The position numbers and the translations under genes are program-made. Below are positions 16,593-24,089 of a stretch of 39,721 bases of DNA, piece after piece (the stretch's first letter is position 1; each line of letters starts with the position of its first letter). This DNA is from Flaviflexus sp. (GTDB lineage: Bacteria; Actinomycetota; Actinomycetes; Actinomycetales; Actinomycetaceae), in contig JAUNVM010000020.1 in the NCBI GenBank assembly GCA_030537635.1, positions 1-39,721 on the forward strand, in the 5' to 3' direction. The notes beneath the pieces were generated by a model that did no database searches, had not been told where the DNA came from, and saw nothing but the letters and a program-made list of their open reading frames with translations.

Positions 16593-17189
16593 ATGAGACT
16601 CATCCTTGCGCGTCACGGTCAAACGACCTCCAATCTCATTCGCGCCCTCGATACCGCCGCTCCGGGAGCCTCGCTCACCGAGGACGGGAAGAAGCAGGCC
16701 AGGAGGCTGGGGGAGCGCCTTGACCTCCCCATTGACCGCGTCATCGCCTCCCATCTTGTCCGCACCCAGCAAACCGCGGCCCTCGCCTGCTCCCTCGAGG
16801 CCACCATCGACCCCCGCATCGCAGAAGTTAGCGCCGGGGTGTGGGAAATGCGCCACGATAAGGAAGCACATCGGGCCTATTTTGGCACCTGTGCGGAATG
16901 GATGGGCGGCCACCTCGCCCCCGCTATTGACGGGGGTGAGAGCGGCCACGAGGTCCTCGCGAGGTTCAACGCGGCGCTTGTTGATGCGGCCGAAGCCCGG
17001 TCGGGTGGCACCACCCTCCTCGTCTGCCACGGCATGATGCTCCAGGTGTGGGCCAGCCACACCTTCGGCCACCAGCCCCATATGATCAATTGCGCCTTCG
17101 CCATCGCCGACGGCGAGCCCGGGAACTGGACCTTGACGCACTGGCCAACCGGAAAGGTGACTACTCCGCTCTCGCAGCTCGTGAGGTGA
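16593..17189 (+). CDS. Histidine phosphatase family protein
   Basis: A 198-residue member of the phosphoglycerate mutase-like superfamily. The catalytic RHGQT motif is at residues 7-11 with Thr/Ser-rich flanks (RHGQTTSN). VIASHLVRTQQTA supplies the second pocket arginine, EVSAGVWEMR the acid/base Glu region, and LLVCHGMMLQVW the second histidine. The family acts on phosphosugars, phosphorylated cofactors or phosphopeptides; the substrate is unknown. GAAGGGGG lies about 8 nt before the ATG, and TAGGCT (16565-16570) is a likely -10, so this gene has a short leader. It follows glnE by 57 nt. Confidence 0.87.
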   Translation: MRLILARHGQTTSNLIRALDTAAPGASLTEDGKKQARRLGERLDLPIDRVIASHLVRTQQTAALACSLEATIDPRIAEVSAGVWEMRHDKEAHRAYFGTCAEWMGGHLAPAIDGGESGHEVLARFNAALVDAAEARSGGTTLLVCHGMMLQVWASHTFGHQPHMINCAFAIADGEPGNWTLTHWPTGKVTTPLSQLVR

Positions 17190-17327
17190 ACCGCGCAGCA
17201 CGGTGGGATCTGGCGAATAAAGACCAGCAGAGTAACCGCCATGATCGTCCTCGCCGCCGCGGGTGCATGCGGCACCGAAGCCGAGAACTAAGGGCGCCCG
17301 ATCCGGCGTGGACCGGTTGAAGTCCCC

Positions 17328-17405
17328 ATGAGCACCGACGGAGAGAGGCGGGAAACCTACGCGCGATTGACTGAGGAGCTTATGCGACCCGTTAGCCAAC
17401 AGTGA
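17328..17405 (+). CDS. Mini-ORF, 25 residues, uncertain
   Basis: Encodes a charged 25-residue peptide (MSTDGERRETYARLTEELMR and five more residues). Its stop overlaps the GTG of the next mini-ORF as GTGA, a coupling-like arrangement. There is no good ribosome binding site. It may be the N-terminus of one small gene that later shifts frame into the membrane segment. Function unknown. Confidence 0.25.
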   Translation: MSTDGERRETYARLTEELMRPVSQQ

Positions 17406-17512
17406 TCTTTGGTGGCTGGCATAAGATCGCCAGCCTACTCCCCGTGCTGTTCCTATGGGTGCTCGGTGGCCAGCGTGTGTTCGCAGGGCAGCAAGAAGCC
17501 CCGCCGGGATAA
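17402..17512 (+). CDS. Mini-ORF, 36 residues, one membrane segment, uncertain
   Basis: GTG start overlapping the previous stop by 4 nt. The peptide begins MIFGGWHK and continues IASLLPVLFLWVLGG, a clear single transmembrane stretch, then a short hydrophilic tail. Its stop falls in the 5' arm of a hairpin. It could be a real small membrane protein, or the second half of a frameshifted gene starting at 17328. Confidence 0.3.
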   Translation: MIFGGWHKIASLLPVLFLWVLGGQRVFAGQQEAPPG

Positions 17513-17533
17513 AGACGAGCATCCCGACGGGGC
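17498..17533. terminator. Hairpin between histidine phosphatase region and the 181-aa gene
   Basis: GCCCCGCCGGGAT (17498-17510) pairs with ATCCCGACGGGGC (17521-17533) with one C-A mismatch around a 10-nt loop. It lies between convergent transcription units and can serve both strands. Confidence 0.55.
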
Positions 17534-17588
17534 AGTGATAGCTATTCTACGGCAGGGATCGCCTCAGCAAAACCCGCGCATTGATCTG

Positions 17589-18134
17589 TTAGAGGAGGAA
17601 CCAGGCCAGGGCGATGACGGCGGCGGCAAGGAGGACTGCCATGCCGATGATGCCGCCGCAACCGGAGCGGGTCTCGGCGGGATCCTCGTCGTAGGGCTGG
17701 GACTGGTAGCGCCAGGCGTGCGGATTCGTCCAAGGGCTCGTCTCGTTGTAGGGAGTCGAGCCCCTGGGCGGTAGCGGATCACGATCATCAACCTCCCCGG
17801 GACGAAGGTTGTAGGGGCCGGAGCCCTCGTGGTCCTCGCGCCGGATGACACCGCGATCCTCGCGGGTCTCAGATTCGAGGGGATCACTCCCGGCGGGACG
17901 TGCGTGCCCCGTCACGCCGTCTGCCGGGTCGAAGCTGTTGCGGCCCTCGAGGCCGCCCTCCTCCGGCCGGTCCCACCGCGGGTCGGGATCCTTGCCCGGG
18001 GCTAAATCCTCGTCTTGCGATGGGGTGGGGGATGGTCCCTCGGGGCTGGCCGCTTCTTCGGGGCGCTGCCAGTTACTCGGATCGGAAGACCACTGGCCCC
18101 AGTCCTCGCGGTCCTCGGGATGCTTCACGTCCAC
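17589..18134 (-). CDS. Low-complexity, C-terminally anchored hypothetical protein
   Basis: A 181-residue protein with no recognised family. Residues 1-150 are disordered in character: rich in P, E, D, S, R and W, with repeated DPxxW-like pieces (SSDPSNWQRPEE, DPDPRWDRPEE, SPWTNPHAWRYQ). Residues about 160-181 form one hydrophobic helix ending at the C-terminus (GGIIGMAVLLAAAVIALAWF), so it is probably a tail-anchored membrane protein with most of its mass in the cytoplasm. GTG start with AGGAGG upstream. It starts 11 nt after the glnA1 stop, so co-transcription with glnA1 is likely. Whether it acts in nitrogen metabolism is unknown. Confidence 0.7.
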   Translation of the reverse strand: MDVKHPEDREDWGQWSSDPSNWQRPEEAASPEGPSPTPSQDEDLAPGKDPDPRWDRPEEGGLEGRNSFDPADGVTGHARPAGSDPLESETREDRGVIRREDHEGSGPYNLRPGEVDDRDPLPPRGSTPYNETSPWTNPHAWRYQSQPYDEDPAETRSGCGGIIGMAVLLAAAVIALAWFLL

Positions 18135-18145
18135 GCCTCCTGGAT

Positions 18146-19570
18146 TTAAATGTCGAAGTAGAGCTCGAACTCGTGGGGATGCGGGCGCTCCCGCATCGGT
18201 GCGATTTCATTGTCCCACTTGTAGTCGATCCATGTCTCGATGAGATCCGCGGTGAAAACGTCTCCCTCGAGCAGGAAGTCGTGATCGGCGGCCAGCGCAT
18301 CCAGGGCACCTTCGAAGGTGGCGGGCAGCTTCTCGATGGCCTCGAATTCCTCGGGGGGAAGACCGTAGAGGTCCTTATCGATGGGATCGGCCGGCTCGAT
18401 GCGGTTGCGAATGCCATCCAGGCCGGCCATGAGCTGCGCCGAGAAGGACAGGTAGGGATTCGCGGCCGGATCCGGTACGCGGTACTCGAGGCGCTTGGCG
18501 GCCGGGGAGGAGCCGGTGACGGGGATGCGGATGCAGGCGGAGCGGTTGCGCGCCGAGTAGACGAGGTTGACCGGGGCCTCGAAGCCGGGAACGAGGCGGC
18601 GGAAGGAGTTGATCGACGGATTGGTGAAGGCGGTGAGCGCGGGGGCGTGGGCGAGCAGGCCGCCAATGTACCAGCGGGCCAGATCCGACAGCCCACCGTA
18701 TCCCCGCTCATCGGCAAACAGCGGCTTGCCGTCCTTCCACAGCGACTGGTGGCAGTGCATGCCCGAACCATTGTCACCGAAGATCGGTTTGGGCATGAAG
18801 GTGGCGGTTTTGCCATTGCGCCAGGCCACGTTCTTGATGATGTACTTGAACTTCATGAGATCATCGGCCGCCTGGCGTAGCGTGGCGAAGCGGTAGTTGA
18901 TCTCCTGCTGGCCGGCGGTGCCCACCTCATGGTGCGCGCGCTCAACAAGGAGGCCCGATTCGCTCATCACCTGACACATCTCGTCGCGCAGGTCGGCGAA
19001 CTGATCATTGGGGGAGACGGGGAAGTAGCCACCCTTGAACCGGGTCTTGTAGCCGAGGTTGCCACCCTCCTCCTCCCGGCCGGTGTTCCACCAGGCCTCG
19101 TTGGAGTTGATGTGGTAGTACGACTCGTGCTGGTTGGTGGTGTAGCGGATGTCATCAAAGATGTAGAACTCGGCCTCGGCGCCCACGTAGATGGTGTCGG
19201 CAATGCCGGTGGAGCGCAGGTATTCCTCGGCCTTGGTGGCCACGTTGCGCGGATCGCGCGAGTAGGCCTCCCCGGTGAAGGGATCGACGATGGAGAAGTT
19301 GACGCAGAGGGTCTTATTGGCGCGGAAGGGGTCGATGAACGCCGAATCCACATCCGGGATGAGCTTCATGTCGGACTCGTGGATTGCCTGGAAGCCGCGA
19401 ATCGACGAGCCGTCAAACATGAGTCCGTCGGTGAAGGCATCGGCCTTGAAGCTCTCGACGGGAATGTTGAAATGCTGCATGATTCCCGGCAGATCGCAGA
19501 AGCGAACGTCAACAAAGGTGACGTCGTGGTCCTTGGTATAGGCAATGGCCTCATCGGCGCTGGAAAACAT
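18146..19570 (-). CDS. glnA1: Type I glutamine synthetase, adenylylatable (GlnA1)
   Basis: A 474-residue GSI-beta, the main ammonia-assimilating glutamine synthetase. Motifs are [56 protein letters not shown] and [24 protein letters not shown] carries the adenylylation tyrosine (Tyr402), the target of the GlnE encoded at 13590. The start at 19570 (MFSSADEA) has AAGGAGGAG upstream; an earlier in-frame ATG has no such site. It is convergent with the glnA2-glnE-phosphatase group and divergent from poxB. A -10-like TACACT stands on the minus strand at 19615-19620, giving a leader of about 38 nt. Confidence 0.97.
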   Translation of the reverse strand: MFSSADEAIAYTKDHDVTFVDVRFCDLPGIMQHFNIPVESFKADAFTDGLMFDGSSIRGFQAIHESDMKLIPDVDSAFIDPFRANKTLCVNFSIVDPFTGEAYSRDPRNVATKAEEYLRSTGIADTIYVGAEAEFYIFDDIRYTTNQHESYYHINSNEAWWNTGREEEGGNLGYKTRFKGGYFPVSPNDQFADLRDEMCQVMSESGLLVERAHHEVGTAGQQEINYRFATLRQAADDLMKFKYIIKNVAWRNGKTATFMPKPIFGDNGSGMHCHQSLWKDGKPLFADERGYGGLSDLARWYIGGLLAHAPALTAFTNPSINSFRRLVPGFEAPVNLVYSARNRSACIRIPVTGSSPAAKRLEYRVPDPAANPYLSFSAQLMAGLDGIRNRIEPADPIDKDLYGLPPEEFEAIEKLPATFEGALDALAADHDFLLEGDVFTADLIETWIDYKWDNEIAPMRERPHPHEFELYFDI

Positions 19571-19614
19571 CGAGTCTCCTCCTTCTTTCGGGCCCATTCG
19601 ACCCGACGCCCCTT

Positions 19615-19620
19615 AGTGTA
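19615..19620 (-). promoter_or_regulatory. -10-like TACACT of glnA1
   Basis: TACACT on the minus strand lies 45 nt before the glnA1 ATG, upstream of the AAGGAGG site. No -35 consensus was found and no clear GlnR-type box was recognised. Confidence 0.35.
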
Positions 19621-19800
19621 GTGGCGCCCCGGTATGCCCGCCGGCCCTTCCAACATGTAACCCGCGCGGCACAGTCTGCGCCGGCGCACCGGCATGGTCG
19701 CGTGCCTCGACCAAGGAGAGCCCACACCGGAGTAGCCGACCGGTGTCCAGGATGAACCGTATATGAGTGGCTCCTGGAAAAGCCCTGGTAGCAGCCGAAA

Positions 19801-19850
19801 TGTCTGACCAATAATGGGGTGGTGGGGCGTAGGCTGGAAGGGTGTCTGAC
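19801..19850 (+). repeat. Direct repeat TGTCTGAC upstream of poxB
   Basis: TGTCTGAC occurs at 19801-19808 and 19843-19850, 42 bp apart, which is four helical turns. It may be an operator pair or a small duplication; the second copy overlaps the start of the leader ORF. Confidence 0.3.
19830..19835 (+). promoter_or_regulatory. -10 element TAGGCT before the poxB leader ORF
   Basis: TAGGCT is followed by exactly 6 nt and a GTG (19842), the leaderless spacing seen elsewhere in the window. A second -10-like hexamer, TATAAG, is at 19878-19883. Confidence 0.45.
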
Positions 19851-19892
19851 AGCGAGGGAAGCGATCTGTTTGCCCCGTATAAGCCGCAGTGA
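19842..19892 (+). CDS. Putative leaderless 16-residue upstream ORF of poxB
   Basis: GTG followed by 15 sense codons and TGA, encoding MSDSEGSDLFAPYKPQ. The GTG lies 6 nt after TAGGCT, so it would be the first codon of the mRNA. The stop is 16 nt before the chosen poxB ATG, leaving space for the GGAG of poxB. It could be a regulatory leader peptide or a chance frame. The peptide has no run of one amino acid that would suggest classical attenuation. Confidence 0.35.
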   Translation: MSDSEGSDLFAPYKPQ

Positions 19893-19908
19893 ATCTCTGG
19901 AGATGAGT

Positions 19909-21627
19909 ATGGCAACAACAATTGCAGAAAATATTATCGATACCCTCGCCGACCAAGGCGTTACCCATATTTGGGGTGTGGTTGGCGACGCTCTCAACCC
20001 GGTGGTGGATGCGATCCGCACCGAGGAACGTATCGAGTGGATTGGTGTGCGCCACGAGGAGGTCGCCGCCTTTGCCGCCTCGGCGCAAGCCCAGCTCACC
20101 GACAACATTGCCGTCTGCATGGGCACCGTGGGCCCCGGCGCCATCCACCTGCTCAATGGCCTGTATGACGCGAAGAAGGCGCATGCCCCCGTCCTCGCCA
20201 TTGTCGGTCAGGTGCCCACCGAGTCGATCGGTTCGGCCTTCTTCCAGGAGGTCCACAATGATCGCGTCTTCGCCGACGTTGCCTGCTACACCGGCACGGT
20301 GACCGATGCCGGTCAAATGCCGGGGATGCTGGCCCAGGCGCTCAATGCCGCGGTCTCCCAGCGCGGCGTCGCCGTGCTTTCCCTGCCGGCCAATATGGGC
20401 CTGGAGGAGCTACCCTCTTACGTCAAGCCGGTTCCGATCGCCCCGCGCAGTGTCGAAGCTGCCGCCGCCGACAGCGATATTGCGGAGGCAGCACAGCTTC
20501 TCAATAACTCGGATAAGGTCACGCTCATGGTGGGCAAGGGCGCCCGAGCCGCCCGCACCGAATGCCTTGAGCTCGCCGATAAGCTGGCCGCTCCCATGGT
20601 CATCACCCTGCAGGGCAAGGAGGGCCTCGAGCACGACAATGAGTTCCAGGTGGGCCAGACCGGCCTCATCGGCAATCCGGCCGCCGTCGGAGCGCTGAAG
20701 TCCTGCGACACCCTCATGCTCATCGGCACCGACTTCCCCTATTCGGAGTGGCTACCGGACGATAAGACGGTTATTCAGCTCGACATTGTCCCCGAGCATA
20801 TTGGCCGCCGAGTCGCCGTTGATCGCGCTCTCATCGGCCATGCGGCCCCCACCCTGGCCAAGCTCATCACCCAGGTCACCGCCAAGGAAGACCGGGGCCA
20901 CCTGGAGACGCACACCAAGGAGTACGCCGCTTGGCTCAAGGGCCAGCACAAGCTCGCCGATCCCGCCCACGATCACACCCTGGTGGGCAAGGTGCGCTCA
21001 CTTGCCGATAATCCCGAGGGCAAGATCCGCCCCGAAGCCGTGGCCGTCGCCTTGGACAAGGTGTGCGCGGATGATGCCATCTTCGCCGCCGATACCGGCA
21101 TGTCCACCGTGTGGCTCGCTCGCCTCCTGCCCATGCGCCATAACCGCCGGCTGCTCGGCTCCTTCAACCTTGGCTCCATGGCCAATGCCATGCCGATGGC
21201 GCTGGCCGCCCAGGCTGAGGATCGCAATCGCCAGGTCATCGGTATGTGCGGGGATGGTGGGCTCATGATGCTGCTCGGCGATCTGCGTACCGCGGTCACC
21301 TATGACCTGCCGGTCACCCTCGTCGTGTTCAACAACTCCCGCCTCGGTATGGTCAAGCTTGAGCAGGAGGAGATGGGTCTGCCCGAATATGGCACCGAGC
21401 TCGACAATCCCTCCTTCGCCAAGGTGGGCGAGGCCATGGGCCTCACCTCCATGCGGGTCACCGAACCGGAGGATCTCGAGGGGGTCCTCGCCAAGGCCGT
21501 CGCCACCAACGAGCCCGTTCTCGTTGAGGTCATGACGAATCCGGAGGAGGTCGCAGTTCCGGGGCGGACCGATGCCGGGCAGGTCTTCGGCTTCGCCAAG
21601 GCCAAGGCTAAGGAGATCCTCGACTAG
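19909..21627 (+). CDS. poxB: Pyruvate dehydrogenase (quinone), PoxB type
   Basis: A 572-residue thiamine-diphosphate flavoenzyme, the same length as E. coli PoxB. It oxidatively decarboxylates pyruvate to acetate and CO2 and passes electrons to the quinone pool at the membrane. RHEEVAAFAA carries the catalytic glutamate (Glu50). The C-terminal domain has MCGDGGLMMLLGDLRTAVTY followed by VVFNN, the Mg-ThDP binding motif. VGKGAR and an FPYSEW region mark the FAD domain. Two ATGs lie 6 nt apart; 19909 is preferred because GGAG is then at correct spacing. An acetolactate synthase role is less likely given the PoxB-like length and opening. A hairpin follows. It would feed the same quinone pool as the oxidase genes at 36.6 kb. 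Confidence 0.9.
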   Translation: MATTIAENIIDTLADQGVTHIWGVVGDALNPVVDAIRTEERIEWIGVRHEEVAAFAASAQAQLTDNIAVCMGTVGPGAIHLLNGLYDAKKAHAPVLAIVGQVPTESIGSAFFQEVHNDRVFADVACYTGTVTDAGQMPGMLAQALNAAVSQRGVAVLSLPANMGLEELPSYVKPVPIAPRSVEAAAADSDIAEAAQLLNNSDKVTLMVGKGARAARTECLELADKLAAPMVITLQGKEGLEHDNEFQVGQTGLIGNPAAVGALKSCDTLMLIGTDFPYSEWLPDDKTVIQLDIVPEHIGRRVAVDRALIGHAAPTLAKLITQVTAKEDRGHLETHTKEYAAWLKGQHKLADPAHDHTLVGKVRSLADNPEGKIRPEAVAVALDKVCADDAIFAADTGMSTVWLARLLPMRHNRRLLGSFNLGSMANAMPMALAAQAEDRNRQVIGMCGDGGLMMLLGDLRTAVTYDLPVTLVVFNNSRLGMVKLEQEEMGLPEYGTELDNPSFAKVGEAMGLTSMRVTEPEDLEGVLAKAVATNEPVLVEVMTNPEEVAVPGRTDAGQVFGFAKAKAKEILD

Positions 21628-21652
21628 AGCCTCCGATCCCTCAGACGCATCC

Positions 21653-21681
21653 CAGCTGCCCGCCATCCAGGCGGGCAGCTG
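21653..21681 (+). terminator. Perfect 12-bp hairpin after poxB
   Basis: CAGCTGCCCGCC (21653-21664) pairs with GGCGGGCAGCTG (21670-21681) around ATCCA. It is 25 nt after the poxB stop. The following TTCGGGTTAGGAT already contains the next promoter, so terminator and promoter are adjacent. Confidence 0.65.
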
Positions 21682-21690
21682 CCTTCGGGT

Positions 21691-21696
21691 TAGGAT
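21691..21696 (+). promoter_or_regulatory. -10 element TAGGAT, leaderless RDD gene
   Basis: TAGGAT, 6 nt, then ATG at 21703. The same hexamer and spacing occur at the HAD gene (1181). Confidence 0.55.
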
Positions 21697-21702
21697 GACC
21701 CT

Positions 21703-22053
21703 ATGGCCGATGAACTCACCCTTGCCCCGCTACCCAGGCGGCTTGTCGCCCTCGTCATTGACTGGGTTGCCGCCATGGCAATCGCCCGGGGATTCCTCAA
21801 CTATCAGCCCTTTGAGATCCTCGGCGTCTTTCTCGTCATGTCGATCGTCCTCGTGGGCACCATGGGCGGCACCATCGGTCACTTCCTCACCGGTATCGCC
21901 GTGCGCCGCATGGGAGGCGGGCTGCCCGGCCCGCTCAAGGCCGTTGGCCGCCAGGCATTGTTGTGTCTCGTCGTTCCCGGCATCTTCACCGTGGCTGATG
22001 GTCGGGGCTTCCACGATGCCCTCATGGGCACGACGATCACCAGGGTTCGCTGA
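21703..22053 (+). CDS. RDD family membrane protein
   Basis: A 116-residue integral membrane protein. The RDD signature is visible: PRRLVALVIDW near the N-terminus (Arg and Asp of the motif), a GGTIGHFLTGIAVRRM loop, and a GFHDALMGT segment (Asp) near the C-terminus. Two or three hydrophobic helices are predicted. RDD proteins are short membrane proteins of mostly unknown role, some linked to ion transport. In mycobacteria the counterpart (Rv2219A) sits between the DUF4191 gene and glnA1, and here it is again next to DUF4191 and near glnA1. It is convergent with the DUF4191 gene. Confidence 0.87.
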   Translation: MADELTLAPLPRRLVALVIDWVAAMAIARGFLNYQPFEILGVFLVMSIVLVGTMGGTIGHFLTGIAVRRMGGGLPGPLKAVGRQALLCLVVPGIFTVADGRGFHDALMGTTITRVR

Positions 22054-22090
22054 ACTACGCCTCGCTCACTGTGGCGCGTGAGCGGCACGA

Positions 22091-22120
22091 AAAGAGCAGG
22101 TGCTGGCGCACCTGCTCTTT
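22091..22120. terminator. Perfect 13-bp bidirectional terminator
   Basis: AAAGAGCAGGTGC (22091-22103) pairs with GCACCTGCTCTTT (22108-22120) around TGGC. The A/T-ended arms give a short U tract on both strands, fitting the convergent RDD and DUF4191 genes. Confidence 0.8.
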
Positions 22121-22137
22121 CCTTGATGTGTGGCTGT

Positions 22138-22824
22138 TTAGCGGCCCCGCATGGCCTTACGGTTGGGACGCATGCGCTGCGGGTCGATGCCCTTGGGGAT
22201 CGGCAGCTTGTTCGCGGTGACAGTGTCGAGGCGCTTGGCCACGACGGAGACCTCGGGGCCGGTGAGCTTCTTCGGGAACTTCCGCAGCGATTTCATGATC
22301 TTGGCCAGCGGAACCTGTCCCTCCTCAGTGCCGGATTCGATGACGTTGACGGGCACGTTGGGGGCAACACGCCGGGCAAGCTTGCGCTCTTCGGCGATAA
22401 GCTTGCTGACCCGGTGGGACGGGCCCTCGGTGACCAGGACGATGCCGGGCTTGCCGATGAGGCGGTAGACGAGATCCTGGGTGCGTGCATTAAACCGGAC
22501 CGGCTCCTCGGAGTAGGACCAGCCGCGCTTGATGCGGGAGATGATGGCCCCAGCCGCTCCGGGAATCCCCTCCATCTGTTTGTAGGAGGCTCGCTCGATG
22601 AGGCGGGTGAGCACGATCATCGCGATCATTGGGGCGATGATGATACCGGAGATGGTCCACAGGATCTTCGAGTGAAGCACCAGGCCGATGATGATGAACA
22701 GGGCGAGCACAGCCACGAAGGTGCCCAGCAGAATCCACGGCAGAGCCGGATAGGTCTTCTTGGCAATCTTGTAGCCGTCACCCAGCAGCTGATACCAGCG
22801 GCGCTTCTTCGGTTTGTCAGTCAT
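22138..22824 (-). CDS. DUF4191 membrane protein
   Basis: A 228-residue actinobacterial protein (Rv2219 type). A basic N-terminus (MTDKPKKRRWYQLLGDGYK) leads into two adjacent transmembrane helices at about residues 27-50 and 53-74. A cytoplasmic domain of about 150 residues follows (RIKRGWSYSEEPVRFN, DLVYRLIGKPGIVLVTEGP) and ends in a basic tail. The function is unknown. Conserved linkage with lipA/RDD/glnA1 in mycobacteria is partly kept here. TAGACT is 6 nt before the ATG, so it is probably leaderless; this promoter overlaps the stop codon of the upstream MFS gene. Confidence 0.87.
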   Translation of the reverse strand: MTDKPKKRRWYQLLGDGYKIAKKTYPALPWILLGTFVAVLALFIIIGLVLHSKILWTISGIIIAPMIAMIVLTRLIERASYKQMEGIPGAAGAIISRIKRGWSYSEEPVRFNARTQDLVYRLIGKPGIVLVTEGPSHRVSKLIAEERKLARRVAPNVPVNVIESGTEEGQVPLAKIMKSLRKFPKKLTGPEVSVVAKRLDTVTANKLPIPKGIDPQRMRPNRKAMRGR

Positions 22825-22830
22825 GGTCCT

Positions 22831-22836
22831 AGTCTA
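22831..22836 (-). promoter_or_regulatory. -10 element TAGACT, leaderless DUF4191 gene
   Basis: TAGACT on the minus strand with 6 nt to the ATG at 22824. It overlaps the TAG stop codon of the MFS gene. Confidence 0.5.
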
Positions 22837-24018
22837 ACGTGAACGACGATGGTGCAAGGTGGCCACCAGGCCGACGAGGGCCATGGCGGCCGCGGCGGCG
22901 GTGCCCAGGTGGAATCCGCCGGCAAGCGAATGGGGAAGAATCTTCCCGGCGAGGGCAGCCCCGCCCGCCACTCCCACGACATTGGCGGAGCCAATCGCGG
23001 TCATCGCCACCCCATCCCCGCCCTTGGGGGCAAGCTGGCCGGCAAGAGTGAACATCGCCACGGAGGCCGGGCCAATACCCATGCCGAGGAAGAACAAGAT
23101 GATAGCGAGCTGGGGTGCGCTGGACGCCAGGGGAGTGAGCAGGGTGAGGCCCACCATGGCGAGACCTCCAATGGTGATGCGGAGGCGCTCATCAATCCAC
23201 GCGGGAATGGCCACCGATCCGAGTGCCGTGAGTGCCGCTCCCGCGCCCATGGCCGAATAGATGAGCCCGGCGCTCGAGGCTGAGCCGAAGTGGGTAGCGG
23301 CCGCCGTGGTCGAGGTCTGCATGGCCCCGAAGAAGGCGCCGAGGCAGCACATGGCGGCAAGTGTTACTGCCACCTTGGCCGCCACGGTGAGGATGGCGGG
23401 GGCGTTCTCGTCTCGCTGCTCCGGTCGTCCGGGGCACGAGCGATGCAGGGCGAGGGAAGTGATGCAGAGGGCGGAGATGCCGGCCGTGATCGCAATGGGC
23501 AGGGTCGGATTGACCGCGGAGGCGAGTATTCCGACAAAAGCGGGGCCAAGCACGAAGTTCAGTTCATCGGCCACCGTCTCATACGACAGGGCCGAGGTGA
23601 GGGCCCTCGGCGTGCGGGCCACCGGATACCAGCGCACCCGCATGAGCCCACCCACCGGAACGGTCGAGGCACCCACGAGGGCGCACACGGCGGTGAGAAC
23701 GGGCATGGGGGCGTTCTGGGCGAAGATCAGGGCGATGAGGGCGGCGGCGTTGATCGGGGCGAGGACGAGCAGCGGCAGGCGCTGTCCCGCCCGGTCGGTC
23801 CACTTGCCAACCAGCGGCTGGAAGAGGCCGATGGAGATGGCGAGAACTGCGGACATGAGGGCCGCCGGGCCGATTCCGCGCACCTGGGTGATGAGGGTGA
23901 GGACCCCGATGATGATCATCGAGGTGGGCAGGCGTCCCACGAAGGCCAACGGCATGAAGGACCGGCCCCACAGTGTGGGCAGATCCCTGTAGTCGCGGAA
24001 GGAGGAAAGAAAACTCAT
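22834..24018 (-). CDS. MFS transporter
   Basis: A 394-residue polytopic protein with about 12 hydrophobic helices. The loop between helices 2 and 3 reads GLFQPLVGKWTDRAGQRLPLL, the standard MFS motif A (G-x-x-x-D-R-x-G-x-R). The mid-protein cytoplasmic loop, with CPGRPEQRDENAP, separates the two six-helix halves. It is an inner-membrane carrier, probably a proton-driven exporter; the substrate is unknown. A TAGGCT stands 9 nt before the ATG, so the leader is at most a few bases. It shares its 3' end with the promoter of the DUF4191 gene. Confidence 0.88.
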   Translation of the reverse strand: MSFLSSFRDYRDLPTLWGRSFMPLAFVGRLPTSMIIIGVLTLITQVRGIGPAALMSAVLAISIGLFQPLVGKWTDRAGQRLPLLVLAPINAAALIALIFAQNAPMPVLTAVCALVGASTVPVGGLMRVRWYPVARTPRALTSALSYETVADELNFVLGPAFVGILASAVNPTLPIAITAGISALCITSLALHRSCPGRPEQRDENAPAILTVAAKVAVTLAAMCCLGAFFGAMQTSTTAAATHFGSASSAGLIYSAMGAGAALTALGSVAIPAWIDERLRITIGGLAMVGLTLLTPLASSAPQLAIILFFLGMGIGPASVAMFTLAGQLAPKGGDGVAMTAIGSANVVGVAGGAALAGKILPHSLAGGFHLGTAAAAAMALVGLVATLHHRRSR

Positions 24019-24089
24019 AGCCAGAACAGCCTAATGGTGCCCGGCTAAGATGACTTAGCCGGGCACCGAGTTAGCCGCTGAGATATGCC

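Larger units (their letters stand above)
17190..17588. other. Gap of about 400 bp with tiny ORFs and a hairpin
   Basis: No gene of normal size is visible. The stretch holds MIVLAAAGACGTEAEN (17241-17291), which looks like a broken signal peptide, plus two overlapping mini-ORFs and a hairpin listed separately. It may be the remains of a small secreted or membrane protein gene. Confidence 0.4.

Noticed and set aside
15183..17522. A 779-codon open frame on the minus strand across glnE
   Set aside because: It is the antisense shadow of glnE and the phosphatase gene; GC-rich codon use leaves the opposite frame open. The product is low-complexity and has no family motifs, while the plus strand has clear catalytic motifs.
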